Below, in pieces: positions 1 to 9,682 of a DNA stretch of 12,775 nt (its first letter is position 1; the number at the start of each line of letters is the position of its first letter). The notes beneath the pieces are model-generated. The model ran no database searches. It had not been told where the DNA came from and saw only the letters and a list, made by a program, of their open reading frames with translations. The position numbers and the translations under genes were made by a program. Source of the stretch: Physocladia obscura (lineage: Eukaryota; Chytridiomycota; Chytridiomycetes; Chytridiales; Chytriomycetaceae); contig JADGJH010000965.1 in the NCBI GenBank assembly GCA_027596945.1, forward strand, positions 1 to 12,775, given 5' to 3'.

Positions 1-104
1 GTTTTTTGTTTAATTTTTTTTCAATTTTAAATTTCAATTAATGTTTTTTGTTTTTTTTTTTTAATATTATTTTTTTTTTTAAATTTAAATTTAACTATTT
101 TCAG

Positions 105-200
105 GCACAAGATTTAAAAAAACGTATTGAGTCACTGATTGATAGAGAATACTTGGAAAGAGAAAAGGCAGATTCTTCAACCTATGTTTATCTGGCTTGA
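105..200 (+). CDS. CUL4: Cullin C-terminus, Cul4-like (last exon, partial)
   Basis: This is the last 31 codons of a cullin, the scaffold of cullin-RING ubiquitin ligases. The exon opens after a T-rich intron end (TTTTCAG at 98-104) and reads in phase 0 to a TGA at 198-200. It contains DLKKRIESLIDREYLERE and ends in YVYLA, the conserved winged-helix end of the cullin neddylation domain. DLKKRIESLIDR resembles Cul4 more than Cul1 (IKK-IDxLIEKEYL) or Cul3 (IKKRIEGLIEREYL), from knowledge of the family. The neddylated lysine and the rest of the protein lie upstream of the window. Positions 1-104 are the 3' part of an intron, very T-rich, with a branch-like TTAAC at 91-95. The cullin call is firm; the Cul4 subtype is an inference. 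Confidence 0.87.
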   Translation, partial: AQDLKKRIESLIDREYLEREKADSSTYVYLA

Positions 201-326
201 TCAAAAATAAAAAACAAACAAAACATTTCCAGTCTTTTTTGATAACAAAAATTTCACACCACCCCAACTTGAATTGACGTGATTTCCGCTCAGCTAAAAC
301 CGTTCCTGCAAGGTTAGCAACGGCCA
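201..326 (+). promoter_or_regulatory. Short intergenic region: cullin 3' end and promoter of the next gene
   Basis: These 126 bp separate the cullin stop from the next start codon on the same strand. A possible polyadenylation signal AATAAA sits at 206-211, directly after the stop. No clear TATA box is seen. The region must hold both the 3' processing site of the cullin and the promoter of the downstream gene. Confidence 0.4.
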
Positions 327-1435
327 ATGAGCGTTCCGGTATCGCAACAACAACAACATCAAACAGTTGAACCCAGTAATAGTGGCTTGCACTTGCAAGT
401 TATCCGAAAACAATCAAGATATGGCGCAATCGAAACCCAATCAATAACCGGAGCTTGTTCTTATCCAGAATCAAAAATCAGGAAACTGGTTGTCGAAGAG
501 ACTACTATGAGTACTCAAAGCTCCGAATATCGTAACGATCTTTCAGCAATCTTATCTCCATACTTGGTGCACTCTCTCTTGAGTTTCGTTCCGCTTTCAC
601 GAGAAATTATCTCTTATTTCTCAATTCAGTCAAGAGACTCATCTAGGCACTTACTCCTCCCTCCACCTGCAGACATTGAAAATGTCCGAAATTCATATGA
701 TCAGCAACTTAATTTCACTTGCGAAGCTACTACACATTCACGAAAACCCGTTGCTATGCTTGAAATTGGAGTTGGGTTTGCTACAAAGACCCTCTTTTCA
801 ATATTCACTGGCGTCGGCGAAACTATTGTCAAGTTAGGACTCTCGCTCGTGGAAGAAAATCCATACAGCTTGCATAGTGGCGGCCGGAAAAACGAAAGCT
901 TGTTTTTGGAAGGGATGTGGCACCATTGGGAAGGTGAGAAAGGAAATCTTTTGCGTCAAAAAATTATCACATGATGATTTGTGGTCTTTTTCTTTTTCTT
1001 TTTCTTTTTTCTGACGAAGATATTCAAGACGATCAAAATATGGAGTTTGGGCAACGAACTAGCGTCTCCTCTCTAAAATCTGATATCAAGTCTGAGAACT
1101 TGAAGTTTGATTTCTTTCAACAACCAGCTATTAGTGATGAAAATCCATCTGTTTCGTCTTTTGTGTTCGAGGATTTGCAAAACGAACTGTATGAAGATGG
1201 TAGTTACTTGTTGGAAATTCGGAGAGCAAGTATTTTTAGCGAAACATCACGGGTGTACACAATTGATCTGAATTCTCCGCCACCAGAAAGAGCTTCTTCT
1301 ATTGATGAGAATTCGAAAATTATTGTCGAAAACTTGCATTCCAATTCAAACTTGAATCTTGATAATGATGGAAATAATACAATAGATACTAGGGACTCAC
1401 TTGCATTGGATGAAGATGATTTTGTTATCCTTTAA
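327..1435 (+). CDS. Protein of unknown function with C-terminal Atg8-interacting-like motif
   Basis: Two exons, 327-933 and 1020-1435 (340 aa), joined by an intron with donor GTGAGA and acceptor GAAG. An acceptor at 1028 also keeps phase (337 aa) and fits better with a branch-like CTGAC at 1011-1015. A TAG at 315-317 lies in frame upstream, which supports the 327 start. I recognise no family. The N-terminus is Gln-rich and polar (residues 1-60), residues 142-176 form a glycine-containing moderately hydrophobic stretch (possible amphipathic or membrane-associated helix), and the second exon is acidic, rich in Asp, Glu, Asn and Ser, and probably disordered. The protein ends in DEDDFVIL, so F337-L340 fits the [WFY]xx[LIV] consensus preceded by acidic residues; FEDL at 252-255 is a second candidate. 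A role in autophagy is only an inference from this motif. Confidence 0.72.
985..1011 (+). repeat. TTTTTC hexamer tract in intron
   Basis: Three perfect TTTTTC units (987-1004), followed by TTTTTT and C, form the polypyrimidine tract just before the intron acceptor of the unknown gene at 327-1435. Unspliced it would encode alternating Leu and Phe, which explains a spurious hydrophobic leader if the second exon is read alone from 971. Confidence 0.8.
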
Positions 1436-1459
1436 TTTTTATTGCGAAAATAAAATAAT
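1436..1459. terminator. 24-bp convergent 3' spacer with polyA signals on both strands
   Basis: Only 24 bp separate the TAA of the plus-strand gene from the stop codon of the chitin synthase on the minus strand. AATAAA occurs at 1449-1454 on the plus strand and at complement(1438-1443) on the minus strand. Cleavage normally follows this signal by 10-30 nt, so each transcript would be expected to run into the opposite gene's coding sequence. Signal presence is seen; use is inferred. Confidence 0.55.
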
Positions 1460-4400
1460 TTAATCGCGAAATGTTGGAGGCAATGGTCTTGGTCCCGTGA
1501 ATTGTCCAACTTTCTGACGAGACTGAGCTTCAATACCAACTCCATGTTGGTTTGCAACTGCGTTAGATGCAGGAAAACTGTTTTCAGCAGAAAATGGAAT
1601 ATCTGGAAGCAAACGCCGAGCGTTACTGGTATTTAGTTGCTGGTATTTGTTTGCAACCTTTGGTTCAATTGAGGATTTTGGAAGCTTTGGGGTGTTCTGA
1701 AAACCGGCATCAACAATATCGTTTGCCACTTCAAGATTCAAGTTCTTTTGAACAACTTCGCCTGAAATTCTTCCATTTCCAGATTCACTCAGTCGGCGTG
1801 CTTGATTACTCAATGATGTTGGGTTATCCAAAATAGACTGCGGCGCAAATGAATTTTCTGAAACATCGAGTGAAAGATCTACCGAACTGTCAAATATAAT
1901 CATCGAATGATCAACTGAAAAAGAATTATTTTCAATCTTTGAAACGTCTGGAAAATGGTTATCAATTTTTGATCTCCCGGGACCAGTGCCTGCAATAAAA
2001 AGGGAAGATTCCATTGCAAAGTTTTCATCCAAAAGATTGAAGTTTGTCCCATCTTGATTCCTGTATGAACTTTCCCCATCATTCAAAATCAACTCATCCA
2101 TATAGGGACGACGAACATACTTTGGTTTTACTTGAGTACTCATTGCATTTGGAGAAGGAATATCTGGAGACTGACTAGCAGAGACAAAATTTTCTTGTGA
2201 ACATGAATATGACGCATTTGCGGCTATAGAACGACTGCTCACATGAGAAGGAGATTGAGTGTGGAGATCCCTCGAATCAAAGCTATTCACTTTTTCCCTG
2301 GAAAACTTTTCAGCAAAAGCATCTTTAATTTGATCAGTAGCCTGCGGCAGCATATTTTTCAAGTTGTTGAAGCTTTGTTGATTAAATAATTTTTTCGATT
2401 CATTTGGTGTACTTTTAGCGTGATTCATCTTCGTCTCCATGCTCAACAGACTGCTGCGCTCTGATCGAACAGAATTTTCGCATCCGGAAGTTTGAGATTC
2501 TGCAAATGGCAATTTTTCAGACAACCGATGATCAAATATGTTCTTAGAATGAAGCGGCATTGAATTGCCAATATCTGTCAATGCAAAAATTTTATCTTGC
2601 GATTCTGATAACTCTGAATTCTTTGAATCTATCATACTTCTAAATTTTTTTCTCAAGCTTCCAAGGGCTGAAGACACCATTCCTTGATGCTTGCGACCAA
2701 GACTTCCAATTTCCAGAAAGCCAGCAAATGATTGAGATAACGAAAGATCTTCTCTAAATTCTTCGCCGAGATAATACTCTTCTTTTGTAATCTGAGGATT
2801 AGCTGTGGAAGGAATTATATCTCTTCCATTATTCAAAAGCTTATTATAATCGACGTCAACGAGAAGAAATTCATTTTGCGCATGATTATTTTGCATCGCT
2901 CTTGAATTAGTTGGATAGCTTGAAGGTAAAGTCAGCTGTTTTTCTGTGAATGCGGGTTTTTTGATATTGAATGTGGATAATTCAAAATCATCAGCACTAA
3001 TTTCACCATAATGCATTGGTGGCAAAATAACGGAGTGATGTCGAGTTGGTGTTGGATTTTGATTATTTGACTCATAACCATGATTTTCAGAGGTACTGAA
3101 GTTGATGTTCAAAGAAGATGAGTTTTTAGGATTATATAGGTCTATTTGTGGCTGTAAATTCGCAGTGTTGAATTGAGAGAATGAATTTTGACGGTTTAAC
3201 GGATGGAATTGAAATTGCGTCTGGAAATTAATCGACGACTTTTGATGCTGCATAGAGCTGGAATTAACCGTTATTAAATTTTTCTCGAAAATATTAGAAA
3301 TTAAATTTTGCGACTGGGACTTGAAATATGCGAATGGAAGCTCGTGTGGTGTTTGCCCTTGCTGAAATAGTTTTTTTTGATTAGAATTGCCAAACTGATT
3401 GCGTAGCATGTCGTCAAGGAAATCATCATTAATGGAAGAATCAGATAAATTTTCTACCATGCTATCTTTTGCTTGCCAGTTTTCATCTGAGTTTCCATTT
3501 CCACTTGCTGAAAGAAGGACAGTCGAATTACATTGACGGCTGAAACTAGTTTGCGAAACTTGCGATACAGCTCTTTCCTCTCTTTCAGTTAAATCCAATA
3601 GGATATCTTGAACATCGGTTTTGATTGAAGCAAACGTCATATCGCCTTCAGGGATGTTTGTCGATTCTCCTCGTTTCCATTGCTCCCATCTAAAATTAAG
3701 TTTAAAATAAACTCAGCGAAAAAATTATACTTACGTCCGAGTTTTAACAAGTCCAGCCAAATAATCTTCATTGCAGTGTCCATGCCCCCCATCAGCTTCT
3801 TCGCCTTCCACTTTTCGTGTCTCACCCCAAGAAATATCATCAAAGTTCCAAAAAGAATACAAAGGCAGTATAAAGTTCCATACTGGTAAAGCCGCCAAAT
3901 AAATCAACATCCACATAACATATTCAACTTCCATTGTCGTAGATAAAATCAATATTGCTGGAAGGAGCAGAGTAATAAGGAGCATGTAGAGTGCGAGTGA
4001 CGGACCAGTAATGAACGCAGAAATAAAAAGAACGAACATGAGTGTCACAGCAATCGGCAACACAACGGTTCCAATCAATTCAAGCTAGAAAAAAAGAAAA
4101 GTAATTAGCAGTTTAATGTGGAAACTCGCACACCCACACAAAAAAAAAAAAAAAAGAAGAAACAAACCACAATGACAAAATTCATACTCAAGCAGAACAC
4201 GCCACAAAGACCAGGAATACGAATAAGTTCCAATAAATTATGAATTGTGGAGTTAATCCAACGACGTCTTTGCGAAAGAAGCATTGTAAAGGTATGTGGA
4301 ACTGTCGTTTTACAGAGAGCTTGTGGCACAAAAATAATACGACGAGCCGGAAATTTTGAAATCATAAGTGTCGTTAAATATCTATCTTCTCCGAGTAGCA

Positions 4401-6995
4401 GAAGATTTTTTTTATGCAATGTTTCAATAATGAACTCCTTATATTTGATGATAATCTCTGGATCAATCAGAAGAGGAGTTATTTTGGTTTCTCCAGGTTC
4501 GTGGGCTTCGTAATCTTTAAATGGCTCAAATGCTTTCGCGCGATACAACGAGAAACAACCTAAAAAATAAAAAAATTATGGTGCTAACTAGCAACAAAGT
4601 ATAATAACAAACCAGGAAGACAAGTAACTCCTCCGAAAACAGATTCAAAAGCTTTTCCTAAGTGGTGAGATATATAATATTCAAATACTTGAATTTTTGT
4701 AACCCAAGAATCAGATTTGTTTTCTATTCTGGTTTCACCACAAAGTCCCATAATTTTCGGGTTGTTTTTCATTGCTTGCACCATGTAAAAAAGAGATTCT
4801 TCGTGGACAGCAGTATCAGCATCAACCATTAAAATGAGAGAATAGAGCGAAGGAGAGACTTTTGTGATTTGTTCAACTTTGGTAGCAAGATTATAGTCAA
4901 GCGGGGTCATTCTTGCATGAGGCATTGTGACACTTGACATAAAATTCATCAATACCATTTGTGAGTCACGTTTTCCACGATTTCCTGGTTTTGTGCCTTC
5001 TTTGCGGCGACTAAGCTCAACTTCTGCTGGATTACCGCATTTAATGACTGCAACAATCGGAACATTTCCATTTGCACTACTTTTAAAATACCCAGCATAC
5101 TAAAAACAAAATCAGAAAAAATCATAATCAATGCAGCATAAGTAATAAAATAATGTTACCACTTGTGCTCGATTATGCTGTTTCATTTTGTCTGCAATGG
5201 CAAAATAATCCATTGGAATAGAATCCATGTCTTCATCTCCTTCAAATGGTGTCACAAGCAAACGGACAATATCTGATGTAAACTCATCTTGGCCTGATCC
5301 TTTGATAATTCCATCTGCAACAACAAATAAGAGCTTGTGTGCGTCAGAATAGTCTGTACAAGCCAATGAATTGACGGTTTTTTGAATTCCATTACGATCT
5401 TCTGAATAACAAGTTACAAGCATAACGACATACGGATCGTCAGGATTGTTTGTAAGACGCCTCGAATTTTGCCAAACGCTTCGATTCTCTGCAATTCGGT
5501 GAAGTGATTGGCGATTTTGATGCAGCACACCACGACGGACTCCTTGACGTAGTTTTCGAGAATATGATCCCTTTGCTTCAATGAGCCGCCCCGAAATGCA
5601 CCAGTGAAAAACAAACGCCATAAAAAATCGAATGAGAATCAAGGATGTGATAACGGCAAGAATGGTTCCCTGAATGAACTGATTTGCAGTGCAACCGACA
5701 GTTGCTTGATCAACATAGCCAACTGCGAACTTTTGCGAAAGACAATTTGCAGCAGCTATGGTCTCATATGAAGCTAAAACTCGTTGATAAAAATTTAGAA
5801 AACAAACAACAAGAACTTAAAGCATACCAGCGAATGCACGTGTTGAATCCAGACCAAGATTTGAGGAAATAATTTGAGAAATGAAAGTGGAGTTTCCAAA
5901 AATTTGGACAGACGTGGGAGCAGCAAGATACACAGTCAAGTTGATAACAGCCCCATTGTAAACCATAAGGCTATGTGGCGCGTGTGAGTTATAATTTACG
6001 TCAGCCCAAGAAAATAATGCTTGGCTAGAAGGTGAGATATTTCCGTATATGATACTGGGGTCAAGGCACTCTGTTAAAATGCTTTCTCCATTGTTATTTG
6101 CAATGGAGCATGTGTTGTTTTGCTTTCCAAACAAATTGCATGCATTTGCTGCGAACAATGGTGTCAAATCGAAACTGACGAATTCAGAACCGAGCTTAAT
6201 ACCGCTTTTGGACAAAAGAGTGCGCGCTGTATCGTTAAAATCATAGATGCTGCCAAATATAAAAACATCCTTTTGGTAATTCAGCGTTTTGTGGTCATTT
6301 TGAAACACAAAATCGGAAGAAGCATATGAGTTTAAGGGACACAGCGCCCATTGCATACCAACAGTAAAAAATGCAGTGATAAACATCATACATGCAATAA
6401 TTAAGCAAGAGAGAATCTACAATATTTTAATTATTTGTCAGTCTCGAGTAATATTCCAAATATTGCCACAAACTTTTTCACGCCAATCTTGTATTCCCAA
6501 TTTCATGTCTTCAAGAAGCTGATGAGTAATTTTAATTGTCTCTCCGGGTTTTGACCTTCTCTTCCATTTTGCAATCAAAGGAGGAGGAAAGCAGCAAGTC
6601 ACCACACGCGACACAAGAACCCACCAGTTAATGCGAGTTTCAACAATTTGCACCTTTTCGGTATGAAGTAAATTCACCATTGGTATTTCTGGGAAATGTG
6701 TTTGCGGGATCTGATCTGCTGGAGCATTAACAAAATGTTGTGGCGGAGCATCGAAAATAGCCTGAAGACCCGAGCGTCCAAGGGCGCGCAAATCCTTCTT
6801 TTGATTTAATTTAGAATTTGTCGCGAAGAGTTCGTTTTTCATTTGGCGCTTTCTGATTGAGCGGATGTTGATATTTTCTTGTGTGATTGGTTTCTGAATG
6901 ACGGTTGTTGGAATGATATCACCGATTGGTAGAATATTGTGCAGCACACGTGCAGCAGCATTACCCAATGATTGTTTGGAATTGTGACTCGTCAT
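1460..6995 (-). CDS. CHS3: Chitin synthase, class IV (Chs3-type), with very long C-terminal tail
   Basis: Family-2 glycosyltransferase that polymerises UDP-GlcNAc into chitin at the plasma membrane. Seven exons: complement of 6995-6474, 6416-5828, 5773-5160, 5099-4613, 4559-4168, 4084-3735, 3689-1460; total 5184 nt, 1727 aa, all phases consistent. Introns are 45-83 nt. Order: basic cytosolic N-terminus; WREK (171-174) and first membrane segment (175-193); a luminal stretch of the cytochrome-b5-like type (about 195-370); second segment (about 404-428); catalytic core with VTCYSED (490-496), FVVADG (520-525), VDADT (667-671), CLPG (735-738), GEDRYL (794-799) and QRRRW (834-838); several membrane helices (about 864-948); DDISWGE (950-956). 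There is no myosin motor, so class IV rather than V or VII. Residues 986-1727 are a Ser/Asn/Gln-rich tail with no domain I recognise. The frame stays open upstream of the ATG to about 7188 without another ATG, so an extra 5' exon cannot be excluded. Confidence 0.95.
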
Positions 6996-7123
6996 TGGGC
7001 TGCGTTTTCTCTCTTTTTTGTAGTTGGTGCTTGGTTTATCGTGCTTTTTTTCTTCAATTTCTTTGCTTTGCTTGAAAAATTTTTTTTATCACGGAATATG
7101 AATGAAGCCACAATGATGATAAT
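6996..7123. promoter_or_regulatory. Possible shared divergent promoter
   Basis: This 128-bp stretch lies between the chitin synthase start (minus strand, 6995) and a good start codon on the plus strand at 7124. It is T-rich on the plus strand (CTCTCTTTTTTG near 7009-7020, a T run near 7080-7087). No defined TATA box or operator is evident. If the plus-strand start is real, both genes must be driven from here or have promoters inside each other's 5' ends. Confidence 0.35.
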
Positions 7124-7877
7124 ATGGCTGATGACGAAAAGTTTAGACTTCCGGTTTGTGCATTCAGAAAGTTTCAGTGGCTTGTAAGTTTATCGTATAT
7201 TTAATTTCCTATAACAATAATTTCATTAGTACCATTGCCGCCAGTGAAAATTGTTCATTTTTGTAGTTTATTTATAGTGAAAATAGTGCTAACAGCTTTT
7301 TACTGAAAAGTGAGGTGTTACGCGGCAATAGCGGTTGTTGATTATTTATTATTTAGTGGTTTTTTTTTTTGTGTGTTATCTTTGTTGTTCCACTCATCAA
7401 GATGCCCTTTAAGTGACACTAATTTAAAAAAGAGGCAACGGCCACTACATTTCAACTTTTTTTTTATTAAAAAAAAGTGAAATAGTTGTGAAATCGAAGT
7501 GAATAGATAGATACAAGCAGGCGCTTGAGTAGGCGATTGAGCAGGCGACGTGTCGTCAGGTCCGACCGACTGGTGTCTCCCTCGAACTGAAAATGCTCAG
7601 AGACTGTTTTGGAAGATACATCATTATTTTGCCCCGAAGTTTGCTATATTCTTCTCCTCCTTTTCTCACTTTTTGGCAGCTCGCTCCAAGAATCTACCAA
7701 TTCCCGGCTAGATACTACAGATTAGCTGCTGATTCTGTTGGATGTGAAAAGAACGGATGTTCAGGCGCTTGTCATCTTGAACTCGTTGTTCGTTGCAATT
7801 TTTCAGTTACGAAAATAACATCACATTCTACTCTAAATTTTCCTTCATCAACATTGTTTTTTATTTCCTTCTATTGA
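7124..7877 (+). CDS. Tentative small multi-exon gene of unknown function
   Basis: An ATG at 7124 in a good context (ATAATAATGGCT) opens 20 codons (MADDEKFRLPVCAFRKF...) ending exactly at a consensus donor GTAAGT at 7184. One phase-consistent model is 7124-7183, 7267-7309, 7601-7638 and 7680-7877, giving 112 aa. The splice sites used are GTAAGT/TTGTAG, GTGAGG/CTCAG and GTTTGC/GGCAG. The segment TVLEDTSLFCPELAPRIYQF looks coding, with a strong polypyrimidine tract before the acceptor at 7679. The last residues (about 20, rich in Phe and Ser) look non-coding, so the 3' end is doubtful. Positions 7310-7600 would be an intron of 291 nt, longer than others here. The exons could instead belong to the 5' part of the downstream Zn2Cys6 gene. 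The first exon is the best supported part; the product is not recognised. Confidence 0.33.
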
Positions 7878-8188
7878 TGGAATTCTTATTTGGTCTTTAT
7901 CAAACTCAACCAGTGCTGACTGAAATTAAAATATTATTGGTTCGTGTATATCAACTATTTTGTGTGACAAAAAAATGCTTCAAAAATTTGTTTCCAAATT
8001 ATTTGTATGCCATCCACAAGTACTTGATCCAGATGCCTCAAGATCTCTCACTACTAAGGTATTTTTTGAAAGATGAGATAAATTTCACAGAAAGTCTGTT
8101 TATTTTAAAGCCTGAGGAAAAGAAATTTTCGAAAATCTGTAACAAATATTGTGAGCAAAGTATATTGAAAGATATTGGTGTGGCTTGA
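7877..8188 (+). CDS. Uncertain ORF, 103 codons, possible exon
   Basis: An ATG at 7877 opens 103 codons (MEFLFGLYQTQPVL...) ending in TGA at 8186-8188. The frame is also open upstream to before 7793. The protein is rich in Leu, Phe, Lys and Ile, as expected from AT-rich DNA, and I recognise no domain. A competing reading in another frame starts at ATG 7975 (MLQKFVSKLFVCHPQVLDPD...), 28 codons, and ends at a donor-like AAG|GTATTT at 8059, which could splice to the acceptor at 8289 in phase 0. The 7877 frame has donors (8005, 8059) in phase with the acceptor at 8405. Which, if any, is used cannot be decided from the sequence. Confidence 0.22.
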   Translation: MEFLFGLYQTQPVLTEIKILLVRVYQLFCVTKKCFKNLFPNYLYAIHKYLIQMPQDLSLLRYFLKDEINFTESLFILKPEEKKFSKICNKYCEQSILKDIGVA

Positions 8189-8442
8189 ATTTAATATGTT
8201 TAGATTTGAAGGACTAGATACATTTTCTAGAAATTAGAGATTGTTTTTTAAACAATTAATTTTGAAATCAAAGAAAAGAGTCTCTTTAGGATGAGATGCA
8301 AATGTGCCCGAATTTTTTAAGCCCGCCAGTTAGCTTGAAACAAATCAATATTTCACATAAATTGCAAAACTGTGTCACCCTGTCAATTTTTAATTTTTTT
8401 TGCAGACAATTTTATCCACAAGTCGCCCGAGAATTCCGCCTC
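8189..8442 (+). other. Unresolved 5' region and acceptor site of the Zn2Cys6 gene
   Basis: An acceptor with a long pyrimidine tract ends at 8405 (TTTTTTTTGCAG). It implies an intron just upstream of the first certain exon of the Zn2Cys6 gene, either in its 5' UTR or after an unseen coding exon. A second acceptor-like TCTCTTTAG ends at 8289. The frame from ATG 8296 is open through the pyrimidine tract, so an unspliced start at 8296 is an alternative that would add 49 residues. Confidence 0.4.
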
Positions 8443-9615
8443 ATGTCGACCGATGAACAAACCATGCATTTTAATGCAGCGACTGTCATCATGCAACTTC
8501 GAGACAAAGAATTGAAAGAAGAGTCTATAGTTTCAGTGTATTCGTCTTCGGAATTTCGATCGTTTGACCTTGGCCCTCTTAATAATAAGCTATTTCACTG
8601 GCAAAGACCCCCTCCGAATCAAATCTATTCGTGCAATGGTTGCCGGTGAGCCAAATGGATTAAATAGTTTTAATTCTTTTATTCAATATGCCATTTATAC
8701 AGAGCTCTAGGTCGACAATGTTTCCACGCGCGACACCGCAACTCCAAAGATTACTCGGACAATTATTTCGGCAACCCTATAGAAGGCTTTGTTTTACATA
8801 ATACCTTGGAACGAAATGTACGGATCGAACCTGTACGGTTCGAACCGATCGCAACTGAAACTGATCCTTTCAACAGTGGCTTTGACCAAAGATCATATTA
8901 TTTTTCAAACGATGCCGCTGAATCACACGGAAAACAATTTGGATTATCAAGGCCATCTTCACAGTCGGAACTGGCACCGTTAGCCAAAGCAAGCCCACAG
9001 TCCATCCCATCGCCTTTATTCACAAGCCCAAAACTCGACTATTCTCCTGCTGTCGACATTGGCTTACTTGCCCAAAAATATCAAACGGAGATTGCTTCTT
9101 TAACTAAACGCCCAATTCCATGCAATTGCTGCCGCCACCAAAAGGTTTGTTTGCAATTTGAAATTTTTGATTGGCTCATTTGTGTTTGACAGAAACGGTG
9201 TGATCGGATGAGACCTTCGTGCACTTCTTGCAAGTCTCGGGGACTAAAATGCGAATATATTTTGCCACTCAAAAAGCAATCACAGGCCAAATGGAGAGCG
9301 CGGCTTGTTTTAGAAAATTCAGGGCTCATGGAATCCGGAAAATTAAAACTAGTAGCTTCTTCTTCTCCGGTTTCAAACTCTAAAGAAGCATCGCAACTCC
9401 CTATCGCCGTGAAAATTAAGCAAAATTTCAACCAAATTCCAACTCTTGATGTACACATTTCAGAGCATCAGACCAACCATCTATATTTTACTCGGACTCC
9501 ACTGAGAAGCCCAAATGATTCATTCTCCAGCACTTCACCTTCACCTTCTTCTGTAAGTCTCAGCGAGCCATTGGCAGCAACTTCTATCATGAGTGTTTCT
9601 TCATTGCTTTTATAA
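8443..9615 (+). CDS. Zn(II)2Cys6 zinc-cluster protein, putative transcription factor
   Basis: Three exons, 8443-8645, 8703-9144 and 9193-9615, give 355 aa if translation begins at ATG 8443. Intron donors and acceptors are GTGAGC/ACAG (57 nt) and GTTTGT/GACAG (48 nt), both in phase. Splicing the second intron assembles a complete GAL4-type cluster: C208, C211, C218, C225, C228, C235 with spacing 2-6-6-2-6 and the usual basic residues (CCRHQK, KRCDRMRPSC, CKSRGLKCEY). Such clusters bind two zinc ions and contact CGG-type DNA sites in the nucleus. A further half cluster, C64-x2-C67-x6-C74 (CNGCRALGRQC), looks like the second half of another cluster. The region between is Ser/Pro-rich and the C-terminus is Ser-rich with no fungal-specific TF domain. 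The DNA-binding domain sits in mid-protein rather than at the usual N-terminus. The true start is uncertain because an acceptor at 8405 lies just upstream. Confidence 0.8.
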
Positions 9616-9682
9616 TTTTACCAGCGGCTCGTTTTTTTTGTTCCCAGTGTGATGTGAGGAGAAATAAAAAAGTTGTATTCAT
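9616..9682. terminator. 67-bp convergent 3' spacer
   Basis: This separates the Zn2Cys6 stop on the plus strand from the GST stop on the minus strand. A plus-strand AATAAA is present at 9663-9668. No matching minus-strand signal is clear in the spacer itself, so the GST transcript probably ends inside the neighbouring gene's 3' part. Confidence 0.4.

Noticed and set aside
91..327. Minus-strand open frame antisense to the cullin exon
   Set aside because: It overlaps the recognised cullin end and its translation is lysine/phenylalanine-rich low-complexity sequence.
971..1435. Separate small protein with a hydrophobic Leu/Phe leader
   Set aside because: The leader is the translated intron polypyrimidine tract; the downstream part joins the exon ending at 933 in phase.
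1567..1836. Plus-strand open frame of 89 codons
   Set aside because: It is antisense to the continuous, phase-verified last exon of the chitin synthase and resembles no family.
7515..7550. Repeated AGGCG words as a possible binding-site cluster
   Set aside because: Three AGGCG occurrences within about 35 bp are suggestive but too short and irregular to support a defined regulatory element.
8806..9189. Gene starting at 8806
   Set aside because: The apparent start is a TTG and the same frame continues upstream to the acceptor at 8702; the end at 9189 reads into an intron.
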